Below are positions 1 through 9,638 of a stretch of DNA of 64,000 nucleotides, piece after piece (within the stretch, counting starts at the first letter, position 1; each line of letters starts with the position of its first letter). A program made the translations under genes and the position numbers. The notes under the pieces were generated by a model. That model saw nothing but the letters and a program-made list of their open reading frames with translations. It ran no database searches and was not told where the DNA came from. This stretch comes from JAUIIK01 sp963745675 (lineage in GTDB: Bacteria; Chloroflexota; Chloroflexia; Thermomicrobiales; CFX8), in NCBI GenBank assembly GCA_963745675.1, contig CAVUYM010000027.1:1-64000 (forward strand), given 5' to 3'.

Positions 1-187
1 GACACGTTTCTCGCCCACTTTGATCTCCAATCGGTAAGCGCTTAGCCCAATCTCATGCTGGCAGCCCAGGTTCCGATTGTGTATCCGAAGTTCTACTCAA
101 TTGTCACGACATCTGCGCCTCTAGGGTCTACAATCGCAAGCCGGCACGTGGATTGGACTCGAGATTCGTGAAGAGGAAATTTTGATC

Positions 188-1147
188 ATGACGCTACCAG
201 ATGGAGTTGGAATCGTTGCGGGCAGCGCGAACGCCCGCGTTGGACTGCAAGCCGCCATTGATTCATTGCGCAACGGTGGAAGCGCGATCGATGCCGCGAT
301 CGAAGCGGTAAAGCTCGTTGAAGACAATCTGGACGATCGCGGGGTAGGCACAGGTGGAATTCCCAATGTGATCGGGCAGGTCGAACTCGACGCGACGATC
401 ATGGATGGTCGCAATCTTGCCGCGGGAGCGGTTGGAGCTGTCAAGAACTACCCGCATCCCATCGAAATCGCCCGAAAAGTGATGGAGCTTACACCACACG
501 TGATGCTCGTTGGCGAGGGTGCAGAACTGTTCGCAAAACACAACGGGTTCGAAACTGCGGAACTGTTGACGAAAGAGGCTGAAGCCAGCTGGCGCGAGCG
601 CATCGATGGCAATACGGCCAATGGGAACAGCGTATACGAAGATAGCTATCAACTCTATATGCGCACCGTCGACGATTGGGCAAAGGTGCTACACGAGGAA
701 ATATTCGGCACGACAAATGTCATCGTCCGCGACGCGAGCGGGAATATCGCATGTGCGGTCTCAACGAGCGGCTGGGGCTTCAAGTGGCCGGGCAGGCTCG
801 GTGATTCTCCGGTGATCGGCGCCGGCAATTACGCCGACAATCGCTTCGGTTCGGCCGCATGCACCGGTCGCGGAGAAATGGCGATTCGTTGTACTACGGC
901 AGCCAGTGTCGTCATGTACATGCGACATGGCAAATCGCTTGACGAAGCGCTGGAACTTGCAATGGTCGACCTCAAGCATCTGGATGATCCGTTCGCAGGA
1001 GATCGATCAGGCGTCATGAACATCGTAGCAATGGACAAGCACGGTAATGTGAATGCCGCCTCAACGTCGGATGAATCCACATTTGTGTTCCAGCGCACCG
1101 ACATGGATGCCTATGAGGAGCAGCCACGGATGACGGTTCCACTCTAG
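188..1147 (+). CDS. N(4)-(beta-N-acetylglucosaminyl)-L-asparaginase family (Ntn hydrolase)
   Basis: About 319 residues, matching the T2 asparaginase / glycosylasparaginase family, which hydrolyses Asn side-chain amides or isoaspartyl bonds after autocleavage into two chains. The probable cleavage site is Gly-Thr in 'HEEIFGTTNVIVRD' (Thr near residue 175), followed by the family block 'GRLGDSPVIGAGNYAD' and the substrate-loop sequence 'CTGRGEMAIR'. No signal peptide is visible, so it is probably cytoplasmic. GAGG at 173-176 serves either TTG at 182 or ATG at 188; ATG is chosen. It could equally be an isoaspartyl aminopeptidase. The bases before it (1-187) hold no supportable gene. Confidence 0.88.
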   Translation: MTLPDGVGIVAGSANARVGLQAAIDSLRNGGSAIDAAIEAVKLVEDNLDDRGVGTGGIPNVIGQVELDATIMDGRNLAAGAVGAVKNYPHPIEIARKVMELTPHVMLVGEGAELFAKHNGFETAELLTKEAEASWRERIDGNTANGNSVYEDSYQLYMRTVDDWAKVLHEEIFGTTNVIVRDASGNIACAVSTSGWGFKWPGRLGDSPVIGAGNYADNRFGSAACTGRGEMAIRCTTAASVVMYMRHGKSLDEALELAMVDLKHLDDPFAGDRSGVMNIVAMDKHGNVNAASTSDESTFVFQRTDMDAYEEQPRMTVPL

Positions 1148-1267
1148 CTTCTGTGCGACGATTGCCATGCTCTCCACTTCTCAAGCTCACGCCGCATACC
1201 ATGGTGGCATGGCAATCGATTCCCAAACTGAAGTACGGGACGATCGTTCCGCATCTGTACATAAGTA

Positions 1268-1287
1268 CCCGTAGACACCCCTACGGG
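1268..1287. repeat. Inverted repeat upstream of the LuxR-type gene
   Basis: A perfect 7-bp dyad, CCCGTAG at 1268-1274 and CTACGGG at 1281-1287 with a 6-nt spacer, lies about 100 bp upstream of the small LuxR-type HTH gene. It shares the CTACGGG core with the hairpin on the other side of that gene (1682-1708). It may be an operator; there is no direct evidence. Confidence 0.35.
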
Positions 1288-1390
1288 ATACGCTTGGCCC
1301 CATGGACTCACCCTTTCGGCTCTAACCGCACTGACGCCTCCTGGCCGAAGATATATTCGGGAGGTGCGCAGTGAATATGGAGACGAAACG

Positions 1391-1645
1391 ATGACAACAC
1401 GAGTTTATCCCGAGCCGACGATGATCTGGGAAGATCTGTCACCGCGACAGCAAGAGATCATGCTCTGCCTGGCGCGTGGCAGCAGCAACCAGGAAATCGC
1501 CGACGACCTTGGATTGAAACTTTCGACGGTTCGCAACAATATCGCGGCAGTCTATGAAATGCTTGGTATCTCAAACCGAGTACAAGCGCTCCTGTGGGTT
1601 CTTTCTTTTGAAGATCTAGCTGATGAAGTTCTTGCCGCTGACTAG
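1391..1645 (+). CDS. Solo LuxR/GerE-type helix-turn-helix protein
   Basis: An 84-residue protein consisting almost only of a GerE-type DNA-binding domain: 'LSPRQQEIMLCLARGSSNQEIA' (given here as one motif of scanning and recognition helices) leads into 'LGLKLSTVRNNIAAVYEML'. It has no receiver or sensor domain, so it resembles the stand-alone DNA-binding domains of LuxR-family regulators. The ATG at 1391 is preceded by GGAG (1379-1382) at 8 nt spacing; GTG at 1364 is in frame but has no usable ribosome site. The Nudix gene follows 83 bp downstream after a hairpin. Its target is unknown. Confidence 0.8.
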   Translation: MTTRVYPEPTMIWEDLSPRQQEIMLCLARGSSNQEIADDLGLKLSTVRNNIAAVYEMLGISNRVQALLWVLSFEDLADEVLAAD

Positions 1646-1681
1646 CATCAATAGGCCGTACTGATGTCTCGGGTTCGCTAC

Positions 1682-1708
1682 ACTCTACGGGTCTGAAACC
1701 TGTAGAGT
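1682..1708 (+). terminator. Hairpin between LuxR-type gene and Nudix gene
   Basis: ACTCTACGGGT (1682-1692) pairs with ACCTGTAGAGT (1698-1708) over 11 bp including one G-U pair, with a 5-nt loop. There is no U-tract, so it may be a Rho-independent-like terminator, a leader hairpin of the Nudix gene (start 1729) or a protein operator. Confidence 0.4.
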
Positions 1709-1728
1709 AAGCGAAGGTCGGAGACAAC

Positions 1729-2752
1729 GTGTCCAGGGACGGTCAATTCGTTGCAACGAGTCGAAATGAAGAGCTGGCAGGTCGGAAGGCTTACTGGTTT
1801 CTCGTTCAGGATTTTCATCCTCTAGTCATCAACGATCATGAACAGATGCGAATACCTCTTCTGGATGCCGATGATCCACTCATTCCTCCACCTGAAACCC
1901 ATCACTGCATAGGTCACGTTGGTGACGTGCCGTGTTTTGCAGCGGAGCTTCCGCAAGAGTTCGAACCCCCTGAAGGTATGGAATTCATCAACCTGCGGCC
2001 TTTGCACCCGCACGTCGGTGAGATGTTCTGGTCGATAGCTGGCCGTGCCGTGCAGATTATCGATTGGGCACGGAATCATCAGTATTGCGGTCGCTGTGGC
2101 TCTGAGAATATCTTCTCGCAGAGCGATCGATCTCTACGCTGCCCGAACTGCAACCTGCCGCACTATCCGAGGCTCTCGCCAGCTGTGATCGTGCTCGTTC
2201 ATCGTGACAATGAAGTGTTGTTCGGGTCGCTCGAACCGTTTTCCAAATGCCTTCTACAGCGTCCTGGCTGGATTCGTCGAGCCCGGAGAGTCGCTCGAAC
2301 AGACCGTATCGCGTGAAATCTATGAAGAGACCGGCATTCGAGTCAAAGACATCACCTACTTTGGAAGTCAGCCGTGGCCGTTTCCAAATTCATTGATGAT
2401 TGGATTCACCGCCACATACGCCGGCGGTGAAATCCAGCTCTTCGATGACGAGATTCTCGATGCTGGCTGGTTCACCGCCGACGATTTGCCGGTTGTTCCT
2501 GGTTCAATCAGCATCGCCCGTAAGCTGATCGACTGGTGGGTTGACCAGCAAACGGCGAGCGTATACTTAGCTGTCGGCGCGATTGTCTCTGTCCCCAGTG
2601 ATGCTCGAGCACGTGGAGCATATCGTCTTTTTCCAGTATTTCGCGAACGTCGTCCGTTGACCGGCGCCCGCCGGGAAGCTCCGGTTCACACGCCAGCCGC
2701 AGCGCTACACGGGCTGCCAGAACTGCTCCCATCTGCAATCCACGAGGAGTGA
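1729..2752 (+). CDS. nudC: NudC-like NADH pyrophosphatase (frameshifted)
   Basis: NudC-type Nudix hydrolase, which splits NAD(H) or decaps NAD-RNA. The first frame (GTG 1729, GGAG at 1720-1723) encodes the N-terminal domain and the zinc ribbon 'CGRCGS ... CPNC'. The second frame carries the Nudix box 'GFVEPGESLEQTVSREIYEE' followed by TG, and the NudC signature 'SQPWPFPNSLM'. The frames join at about 2225: removing one G from the GGG run restores 'VLFGRSNRFPNAFYS'. The annotated stop at 2752 is too far downstream. The family normally ends near 'IDWWV' (about 2540), and the remainder overlaps the convergent M28 gene, so a second indel is likely. Confidence 0.82.
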
Positions 2753-3977
2753 CTTTGTCAACGGTGTCGGCCTCTGTGTGGCCATAGCCGCGCCCGATCA
2801 TCCCGGCTGTAGCGTCGCGGCTCCTCATCGTCGCACTCGGATAACCCTTCAGAAAGTAGGGAAAATGATCGGAGTGGACGGACAGGTTGTCGCCGGTCTC
2901 ATAATCATAATCCAGTCCGCTCGTCAGCCCCTTGAAATATCCGACCCAGTCATCGTCGCGCGTGACCGTCACGCTATCCTGGCCGCCCTCGCCACGACCT
3001 GCACCATCGAGATTCATTGAAAATACAAGGCGTTCTGAGCCTGACTCGTCGTCGTAGGTGTCAGCATGTGCCCAGCTGCCGATCAGGCCTATTTCTTCAC
3101 ATCCGTAGCAGATGATCCGGATCGTCCGATCTATTTGACCGCTGTACGGCGCCAGCAGGCGACCAGCTTCCAGCCCAACGAGGGTGCCAGCTCCGTCATC
3201 AGCGGCTCCCTGCGCGACGTCGTGACCATCGTAGTGTCCACCGAAAAGGACGATCTCGTGAGCGCGATCACCACCTGGAATATCGCCAACGACGTTGTAC
3301 GAGTGTGAAAGGCGCGTCTTGTTTTCCAGATCAATGCGAACCGTCACCGGACCGCGATCGAGCAAACGTCGCAAAAGTGCGCCCGATTCGAAGGTTATGC
3401 CAATAGCTGGAATCGGTGCTTCGTGGTCAGCATCCGATTCTCCGCCCGGATTTTGAGCGTAGAGAGCGCCGGTAATGTGCAAAAGGCCCGGGTTGCGGTT
3501 AAGGAATACGACCGCCTTTGCGCCTGCTTCATGCGCCCAGCGGTACTTGTCCGTGCGGTGACTGCGGGTTGCCGTTTCCGCATCGGTCAAGACGATCTTG
3601 TCGCGTACGGCGTCGCCGAGGCGCGCGTAGTCTTCCCGCTCGCCTTCACCCGCGTCAAGCAGTTGCCCCTCAAACGTACCCGACCCGCAGTAGGGCATCG
3701 CGATCGCCGAGAGTTGTCGGGGACCCGGATCTATAACCGCCAGGTCACAGCGGCCACGTTCCCAGGTGTAAACCGGAAATTCTTCCAGGTGGGCATTCGA
3801 GAGTCCGTAGGAGCGCATTTTCTCCAACAGGAATTCCGCACCCGCGTGCTCACTGGCGCTGCCGCCAAAGCGATGTCCGATATCGTCGCAGAGATGGAGC
3901 AAGTTTCGCCACATCTCGTCGGTCGTCCATGCTTCGCCAATAATGTGCTGGTCAGCTTGAGACAAATCTACTGTCAT
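2508..3977 (-). CDS. M28 family zinc aminopeptidase
   Basis: A 489-residue M28 peptidase. Metal ligands are visible in order: His/Asp in 'GGHYDGHDVAQGAADDGAG', Glu-Glu in 'YGCEEIGLIGSW', Asp in 'NLDGAG' and His in 'GYGHTEADT'. A protease-associated-like insert (about residues 110-210) precedes the catalytic part. There is no signal peptide, so it is probably cytosolic and acts on peptides. The last 25 or so residues are odd and run over the convergent Nudix gene. Shortening the GGGG run near 2595 would give a stop at about 2567, so the true C-terminus is probably there. Start ATG at 3977. Confidence 0.88.
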   Translation of the reverse strand: MTVDLSQADQHIIGEAWTTDEMWRNLLHLCDDIGHRFGGSASEHAGAEFLLEKMRSYGLSNAHLEEFPVYTWERGRCDLAVIDPGPRQLSAIAMPYCGSGTFEGQLLDAGEGEREDYARLGDAVRDKIVLTDAETATRSHRTDKYRWAHEAGAKAVVFLNRNPGLLHITGALYAQNPGGESDADHEAPIPAIGITFESGALLRRLLDRGPVTVRIDLENKTRLSHSYNVVGDIPGGDRAHEIVLFGGHYDGHDVAQGAADDGAGTLVGLEAGRLLAPYSGQIDRTIRIICYGCEEIGLIGSWAHADTYDDESGSERLVFSMNLDGAGRGEGGQDSVTVTRDDDWVGYFKGLTSGLDYDYETGDNLSVHSDHFPYFLKGYPSATMRSRDATAGMIGRGYGHTEADTVDKVTPRGLQMGAVLAARVALRLACEPELPGGRRSTDDVREILEKDDMLHVLEHHWGQRQSRRQLSIRSPFAGQPTSRSAYGRC

Positions 3978-4118
3978 CTCGGGTCCCCACGTTCATTTTG
4001 CGTGCGGACTTATCGGGCCTGGAATGGCCTCTAATCGCGATCGCCGTCAAACATCGAATATGCATCGTAGAGTATTCTGAGATAAGTCGGTGCTCCAATC
4101 AGTGAGAAAGGTCGAGCA

Positions 4119-4625
4119 ATGACAACAACCACAGCATTCGTATCTCCGGATGCAAGCGGACTCAAGTCGCCATTCGTCAACCTCCACCATGTCGCGATGG
4201 TTACGAACGATATGGAAAAGACAGTTGCGTTTTATCGCGACATTCTCGGAAGCGAGATCGCGATGGCGCACCGCACCGGAGATGAAGATGTACGCCATTA
4301 CTTCATTACGGTCGCGCCAAATACCGTCTTTGCGTTCTTCGAGTTTCAAGATGCGTCGATGCCGGAGCTATTGCCGGCAACGAAACGAAAATCGGGACGA
4401 TCTCTCGATCACATTTGTTTGTGGGTAGAGGACGAGCAAGCCTGGGACAAGTTCCACGATCATCTGATCGCGCATGACATTGAGGTCACTCGTTCATCGG
4501 AGCGTAAGTCGCTGTTTTTCCCGGATCCGAACAATATCGTCATTGAAGTTACGATAGCAAACTGGAACTCGGGATTTCCGATTCATGACGACCCTGATCC
4601 CGCTTATACGCCGCCCACGAACTAG
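4119..4625 (+). CDS. VOC (glyoxalase/bleomycin resistance) family protein
   Basis: A 168-residue single vicinal-oxygen-chelate domain: first half-module 'LHHVAMVTNDMEKTVAFYRD', second 'LDHICLWVEDEQAWDKF', and the closing 'FFPDPNNIVIEVT'. Potential metal ligands are His in 'LHHVA', His in 'LDHI' and Glu in 'IVIEV'. The substrate cannot be told from the sequence; dioxygenase, glyoxalase-like or binding-only roles are all possible. The ATG is preceded by GAAAGG at a suitable distance. It faces the ECF sigma gene, with a long inverted repeat between them. Confidence 0.85.
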   Translation: MTTTTAFVSPDASGLKSPFVNLHHVAMVTNDMEKTVAFYRDILGSEIAMAHRTGDEDVRHYFITVAPNTVFAFFEFQDASMPELLPATKRKSGRSLDHICLWVEDEQAWDKFHDHLIAHDIEVTRSSERKSLFFPDPNNIVIEVTIANWNSGFPIHDDPDPAYTPPTN

Positions 4626-4671
4626 GGCCGGGCGCGCACTCGGTTCTCGACCGATATAGTTGAACTTGATC

Positions 4672-4726
4672 GCACGATAAGATCTCCGTCGAGTCAGCCA
4701 AGTGACTGCTGTTGATCTTATCGTGC
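4672..4726. repeat. 13-bp perfect inverted repeat between convergent genes
   Basis: GCACGATAAGATC (4672-4684) and GATCTTATCGTGC (4714-4726) are perfect complements. Inside lies a second dyad, AGTCA (4692-4696)/TGACT (4703-4707). The right arm contains the stop codon of the sigma factor gene. The position between two converging genes suggests a bidirectional transcription end; there is no U-tract. Confidence 0.5.
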
Positions 4727-6059
4727 GGCATTATCAGACGAATCTGATTTTGAACCTGTCTGCGTTTCAGCTATCGGCGCCGAGAATTCACGCATACGGC
4801 GGAGAATGTTGGCATGTTCCACGTCGCTCGTTGCCAGATCCAATGCCACGAGCAAGGCAGCGTGCGCTTCGGAATTCCGCCCGAGACGTAACAGCAATTC
4901 GGAACGGGCAACAAAGTACGGCGCGTAGGAGATGAGATCGCCGCTTGAGCCAATCTCATCTAATACTGCAATTGCCGCACCGGGCCCGTACGCTTCCGCT
5001 ATTGCGACTGCGTGATTTAGACGGATGACAGGTGATTGGTTCAATTCGTACATCCGGCTATATAGCAGGGCAATCTGTGCCCAGTCTGTGTCGTCTATGG
5101 ATTTTGCTTCGGTATGAATCGCAGAAATTGCTGCTTGAATCTGATATATACCGGGTTCATCGAATGCAAAGGCCGCGCGCAAAACGTCCATGCCCGCGGA
5201 AATCTTGGTTCGATCCCATTTGGAACGATCCTGATCCTTGAGCAGCACCGATTCTTCATTCCGCGATACCCGAGCTGCTCGTCGAGCATCCTGTAAAAGG
5301 ATGAGAGCGAGCAATCCGAGTGCTTCAGGTTCGTTCGGTAAGAGTTCCACAACGATTCGCGCCAGCTTTGTTGCTTCGGCCGCGAGATCCAGACCAGTTG
5401 CGGTAGGCAGGATAAGTCGCGAATAGCCTTCGTTGAAAATCAGGTAGATTACCGCTAACACGGCGGAGAGGCGACCGGCGAGTTGATGCTCTTCCGGGAC
5501 AGAATATGGTATCCCAGCATCTCTGATCTTGCGCTTCGCTCTGGAAATGCGTTGCCCCATTGTCGTAGATGGGACAAGAAACGCGGCGGCGATTTGATCG
5601 GTCGTAAGACCACCGACGGTGCGCAACGTCAACGCGACTTGTGAATCAAGTGGCAACGCCGGATGACAGCAGGTGAAAATCAACCGTAGCCGCTCGTCAG
5701 GTATTTCGATGTCGAACGTTATCGGTTCGCTGCGCGTCTGCTTCTTGCTTGGCGAGATATTCGAGCGTCGCTTGCTTGTTGCGCATGTTTTCCGACCGTC
5801 GAATACGGTCGATCGAGCGCCGTCGGGCCGTGGTCACGATCCAACCGGCAGGGTTGGTTGGAATGCCAATTTCCGGCCACTTCTCGATTGCTTCGGTCAA
5901 TGCATCCTGCAACGCATCTTCGGCAAGATCGAAGTCTCCAACCGAACGAATCAACGTTGCGAGGATCTGGCTGCCGTGCTCCTGGTATGTCTTGTCGATA
6001 CTCTCCGTGACGGATTTAAGAGTCTCTCCGGACTGAGTCGCGCCTGCAATGATGGCCAT
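4718..6059 (-). CDS. ECF42-type RNA polymerase sigma factor with C-terminal TPR-like domain (frameshifted)
   Basis: Two frames form one protein of about 446 residues. The first (5697-6059) has sigma region 2: 'FDLAEDALQDALTEAIEKWP' and 'NPAGWIVTTARRRSIDRIRR'. The second (4718-5683) opens with 'IFTCCHPALPLDSQVALTLR', region 4 ('LTTDQIAAAFLVPSTTMGQR'), then an alpha-helical repeat domain. This layout is the ECF42 group, whose long C-terminal domain is needed for activity and which usually sits beside DGPF (YCII) proteins. No DGPF gene is in the neighbourhood. One base shift near 5700-5720 separates the frames; 'TFDIEIPDERLRLIF' is restored across it. Confidence 0.87.
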
Positions 6060-6151
6060 GGAGAACTCTCATGTCGTACGGCTCGAAGTAGAACGAACAT
6101 TCTGATTTATTCTACCTGACACCTTGACCGTTGAGCGGCTACGCGCGTGTC

Positions 6152-8049
6152 AATCTGCGACTTCCGCGAAGCTGTAGCGTATAGAGCCATCGCGACCGAC
6201 GACGCCATCTTCGCAGACCGCTTCAATCGTCCCAGAGCCGAATTGCTCGCGATACAGGTACGCATAAAGACCGTCATTCAGGAGCAATTCATCATGGCGA
6301 CCGCGTTCGATTATCTTGCCCTCTTCGATGACGAGAATCTGGTCGGCGGCGTATGATCGTACTGAGCCGATGGGCTATTGCGATCGTCGTCCGACCTTCC
6401 ATCAGCGGCCCGAGGGCCGTTTGAATGAGGCGCTCGGAACGCGTGTCCAGAGCGGACGTGGCTTCGTCGAGGATAAGGATTCTCGGATCTTTCAGGATCA
6501 CACGAGCTAGCGCCAGGCGTTGCTTCTCTCCTCCGGACATGCGATATCCACGTTCACCGACGACGGTGTCGTAACCGTCCGGCAGGCCGGCAATCAGATC
6601 GTGAATGGCCGCTGCTTTCGTCGCCGCAACCAGTTCCTCTTCAGTGGCATCCGGTCGCCCGTAGGTCAGATTTTCTCGTATTGTGGAGTGAAACAGATAA
6701 CTCTCCTGAGTGACGACCCCGATTATCGCCCCAAGGCTCTCAAGTTTGATATCTCTGACATCGCGTCCATCTATGAGGATGGCACCGTCGGTAACGTCAT
6801 ACAGGCGTGGAAGCAGTTGAGTCAATGTGCTCTTGCCAGCACCGCTCGGCCCGACGAGAGCCACCAATTGCCCTTGTTCGGCAACGAACGACGTATGGTC
6901 TACCGCGAGATCGAATTCATCTAGCGCAGCCCGGCCATTCGGAATGGTGTAGCTGAATGAGACGTCTCGATATTCGACGCGACCCTTGACTGTATCTGGG
7001 TCGACGCTTACTGCCTGAGGTTCATCGTAGATTTCCGGCTCCAGATCAAGGTATTCAAATATGCGGTCAAACATCGCCATCGCGGATTGAATTTCAACCT
7101 GCACGTTGAAGAGCTGGCCCAGCGGCATGAAAAGTCGGGACTGCAGGGTCGTGAAAGCGACGATAGATCCAATTGTCAGATTCGGGTCGCCATTGATGAT
7201 TGCCCGGCCCGCCACGAGATAGATCAGGGCCGGCAGGATCGAAAAGGAAGTGCCGATCAGCATGAAGAACCAGCGGCCAATCATCTGTTGGCGCACTTGC
7301 AACGCAGCTATGTCATCGTTTTGTTCGGCGAATCTCCCGATCTCGTCTTCCTGGCGACCGAACGTCTTCGTGAGCAATACGCCGGAGACAGAGAGCGTCT
7401 CTTGAGTTGTCGCCGTCATGTCCGCTAACCGTTTCTGGGTTTGCGAACTGATCTCGCGGCGAAGGCGACCAACCCGACGGGTGACAACAGTGAAGACGGG
7501 GGTGAGCGCCAGCGAAAGCAGGGTCAAGCGCACGTCGATAAAGAACATGAACACGAGCGTAGAAGCGACTGTTGCGATGTTGCTGACCACGCCGGAAGCG
7601 GTGTTCGTAACAACTTGCTGGACACCGTTAACATCGTTGGAAATGCGACTTTGGATTTCGCCAGTTCGGGTGGCCGTGAAAAACCGCAGCGACTGCTGCT
7701 GTAGGTGAGAATACAGCTTGATTCTCAAATCACGCATCACGTTTTGTCCTACGATGTTGTTGAGATAGCTCTGTCCAACACCGATCAGACCGCTGACGAT
7801 TGGGAGCACGATCATCAGTCCAACCAGCAAGTAGAGCTGGTTGAGGTTCCGGTTCGGAATCGTGTCGTCAATAACCACCTTGAGGAGGTAGGGGTTGACG
7901 ACTCCCAGTCCGGCTGTGACCAGAATCGCACCAATTGCGCCTGCTACGCGCCAGACATACGGTCGAAAGAGCCGGGCGATACGTTGGGCAACATTCGAAT
8001 TCATGCCACGTCCGGCTTCGGGATCAGGTGGGCTTGACATTCCTCGCAT
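6152..8049 (-). CDS. ABC transporter, ABCB/MsbA-type half exporter (frameshifted near C-terminus)
   Basis: A fused permease-ATPase of about 632 residues. The N-terminal half has six membrane helices (about residues 30-320). The ATPase half shows Walker A 'LVGPSGAGKSTL', signature 'MSGGEKQRLALAR', Walker B 'RILILDEATSALD' and the H-loop 'AIAHRLSTI'. After the H-loop the frame breaks at about 6350. The next frame continues as expected ('AADQILVIEEGKIIERGRHD') to a TGA at 6152-6154. It probably works as a homodimeric exporter of lipids or drugs. The start could also be ATG at 8040. Confidence 0.88.
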
Positions 8050-8389
8050 AGGCTACACGTCCATTCCTCATTTTGTTAAGTAGATCGTACATCGACGAAT
8101 TTGATTAGGTATCCGAAATTATTCGCAATTGTGATTTGAACCGCTTAATTTGGGATCCTATCTCGCGCGGAGATTCTGTCGTACCGGACGTTTGGGTAGT
8201 TGGTTGTGTCTTAGCGTGTGCCGTTCAGATTCGGATTCTCCTGCTACAGAAGGTTCGATCGAATTATGATCCCTCTGTTATCGACGCCAATTTCGAGCTT
8301 TTGACGCAGCCGGATCAAAGGAATACGTCATTTAAGATGCGTTCGTGATTGACGGTGTGCCGAATCTGCAGATAGATCCTGGAGACACT
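8050..8389. other. Intergenic region between divergent ABC exporter and epimerase genes
   Basis: About 340 bp without a convincing gene. It is expected to hold both divergent promoters. For the epimerase a weak candidate is TTGACG (8301-8306) and TACGTC (8324-8329) with 17-bp spacing. The 70-codon open frame at 8136-8348 has no recognisable features. Confidence 0.4.
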
Positions 8390-9400
8390 GTGACACTACA
8401 AAGATCGCGTGAAATAGCCGAGTCGAGCGCGTTCTCGATTGCGGCATCAGCTGAACGGCGAGCGCGCGTAGTTGTGACGGGAGCAAGCGGATTCGTCGGT
8501 AGCCACATCTGCGCGGTGCTAAAGCAAGACGGGCACGAGGTGATCGGTCTCGATCTCGCGCCCGCGTCTCAGTGGATTGGTCTAGATGAATTCTTGATCT
8601 GTGATGTCACTGATCGCCGGTTGTTTGCGCGACTCATAGAGAATGTGCAGCCAGACGCGTTGATTCTGGCGGCGGCCATCACCCCCGGTGATGACGAGCT
8701 CAATATGGCTCAGACTATTGTCGACGTCAATCAGCATGCGGCGCTGACCGGGTTGCTGGCAGCTGCGAGGGTAAGCTGCCGTCGTGTCGTCTACTTGAGC
8801 TCGGCCGGCGTCTACGCGGATCCGCAGCCCGGAATGGTCCTGACCGAAGATTCACCGGTCGCAAATGACGGCGGTCTTTATGCACAGACCAAGCTTGCGA
8901 GCGAGCGGCTGTGTCAATGGGCGGCGCGTGAACTGGGCTTGTTGACCACGGCGCTTCGAGTAGGTCCCGTCTACGGTGAGTTTGAACGACCGACGAATAG
9001 TCGCTCGCGGATGTCGCCGATTTATCGCGCGATTGAACTAGCGAGCGGCGGTGAGTCGATTCGTTGTCGATACCAGGAGACGATCTACAACTGGATTTAC
9101 GGCGACGACGTTGGCCGTGCCGTTGCGTGCGTGTTGGATGCGCCACATCCACAAGGGGTCTACAACCTTGGCGGGCGAGCGCTTTCGATGGCAGAAACGC
9201 TCGAAGCGCTCGGTGACGTGATTCCGGAAATGCGATACGAGTGGACTTCGGATCCCAATGTGGAGAATTTGAGGGTATCCAGCACCTCGAGACAAATGTC
9301 ATCAGACCTCATGCAGCGAGATCTTGATTTCCGACCGATCACAGAACTACGAGACGGCGTCAGGGAAATCTTGACTTCAAATGCGGCAGAGACTGATTGA
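8390..9400 (+). CDS. NAD-dependent epimerase/dehydratase (extended SDR)
   Basis: About 336 residues. Rossmann motif 'VVVTGASGFVGSHICAVL' near the N-terminus; catalytic Ser region 'VVYLSSAGVYADP'; catalytic Tyr-Lys in 'GLYAQTKLASERL'. These identify an extended SDR acting on a nucleotide sugar or related substrate; the exact substrate is not deducible. GTG at 8390 is chosen because GGAG (8381-8384) lies 5 nt upstream. An in-frame GTG at 8345 would add 15 residues but lacks a ribosome site. Confidence 0.85.
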   Translation: MTLQRSREIAESSAFSIAASAERRARVVVTGASGFVGSHICAVLKQDGHEVIGLDLAPASQWIGLDEFLICDVTDRRLFARLIENVQPDALILAAAITPGDDELNMAQTIVDVNQHAALTGLLAAARVSCRRVVYLSSAGVYADPQPGMVLTEDSPVANDGGLYAQTKLASERLCQWAARELGLLTTALRVGPVYGEFERPTNSRSRMSPIYRAIELASGGESIRCRYQETIYNWIYGDDVGRAVACVLDAPHPQGVYNLGGRALSMAETLEALGDVIPEMRYEWTSDPNVENLRVSSTSRQMSSDLMQRDLDFRPITELRDGVREILTSNAAETD

Positions 9401-9638
9401 ACAATAGATGCGATGACGGTAAATCAGGCAGTGAGTCTGACTCCAAATACGGCGAGTACTTGATATTCGATCAGGATTTTGCCGCTACGAAATCGGATAA
9501 TCCCCGAGGCTACGTGCTTGGTGAACTTGGAGTCCCTGAACCTCACGGATAACACTGGCGTTTGCTCGACTGGTTCGAAAGCTTCCGGGATCAGGCTATC
9601 ATGAGCCATTCAATCGCCGCATTCCTGGGAGAATCGCC

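Noticed and set aside
2508..2752. True 245-bp overlap of the Nudix and M28 genes
   Set aside because: Both C-terminal tails are unlike their families; a single indel near the CCCC/GGGG run at about 2595 explains at least the M28 extension.
9424..9609. 61-codon minus-strand open frame
   Set aside because: No ribosome site, no recognisable domain, and no coding-like context; same judgement for 8136-8348.
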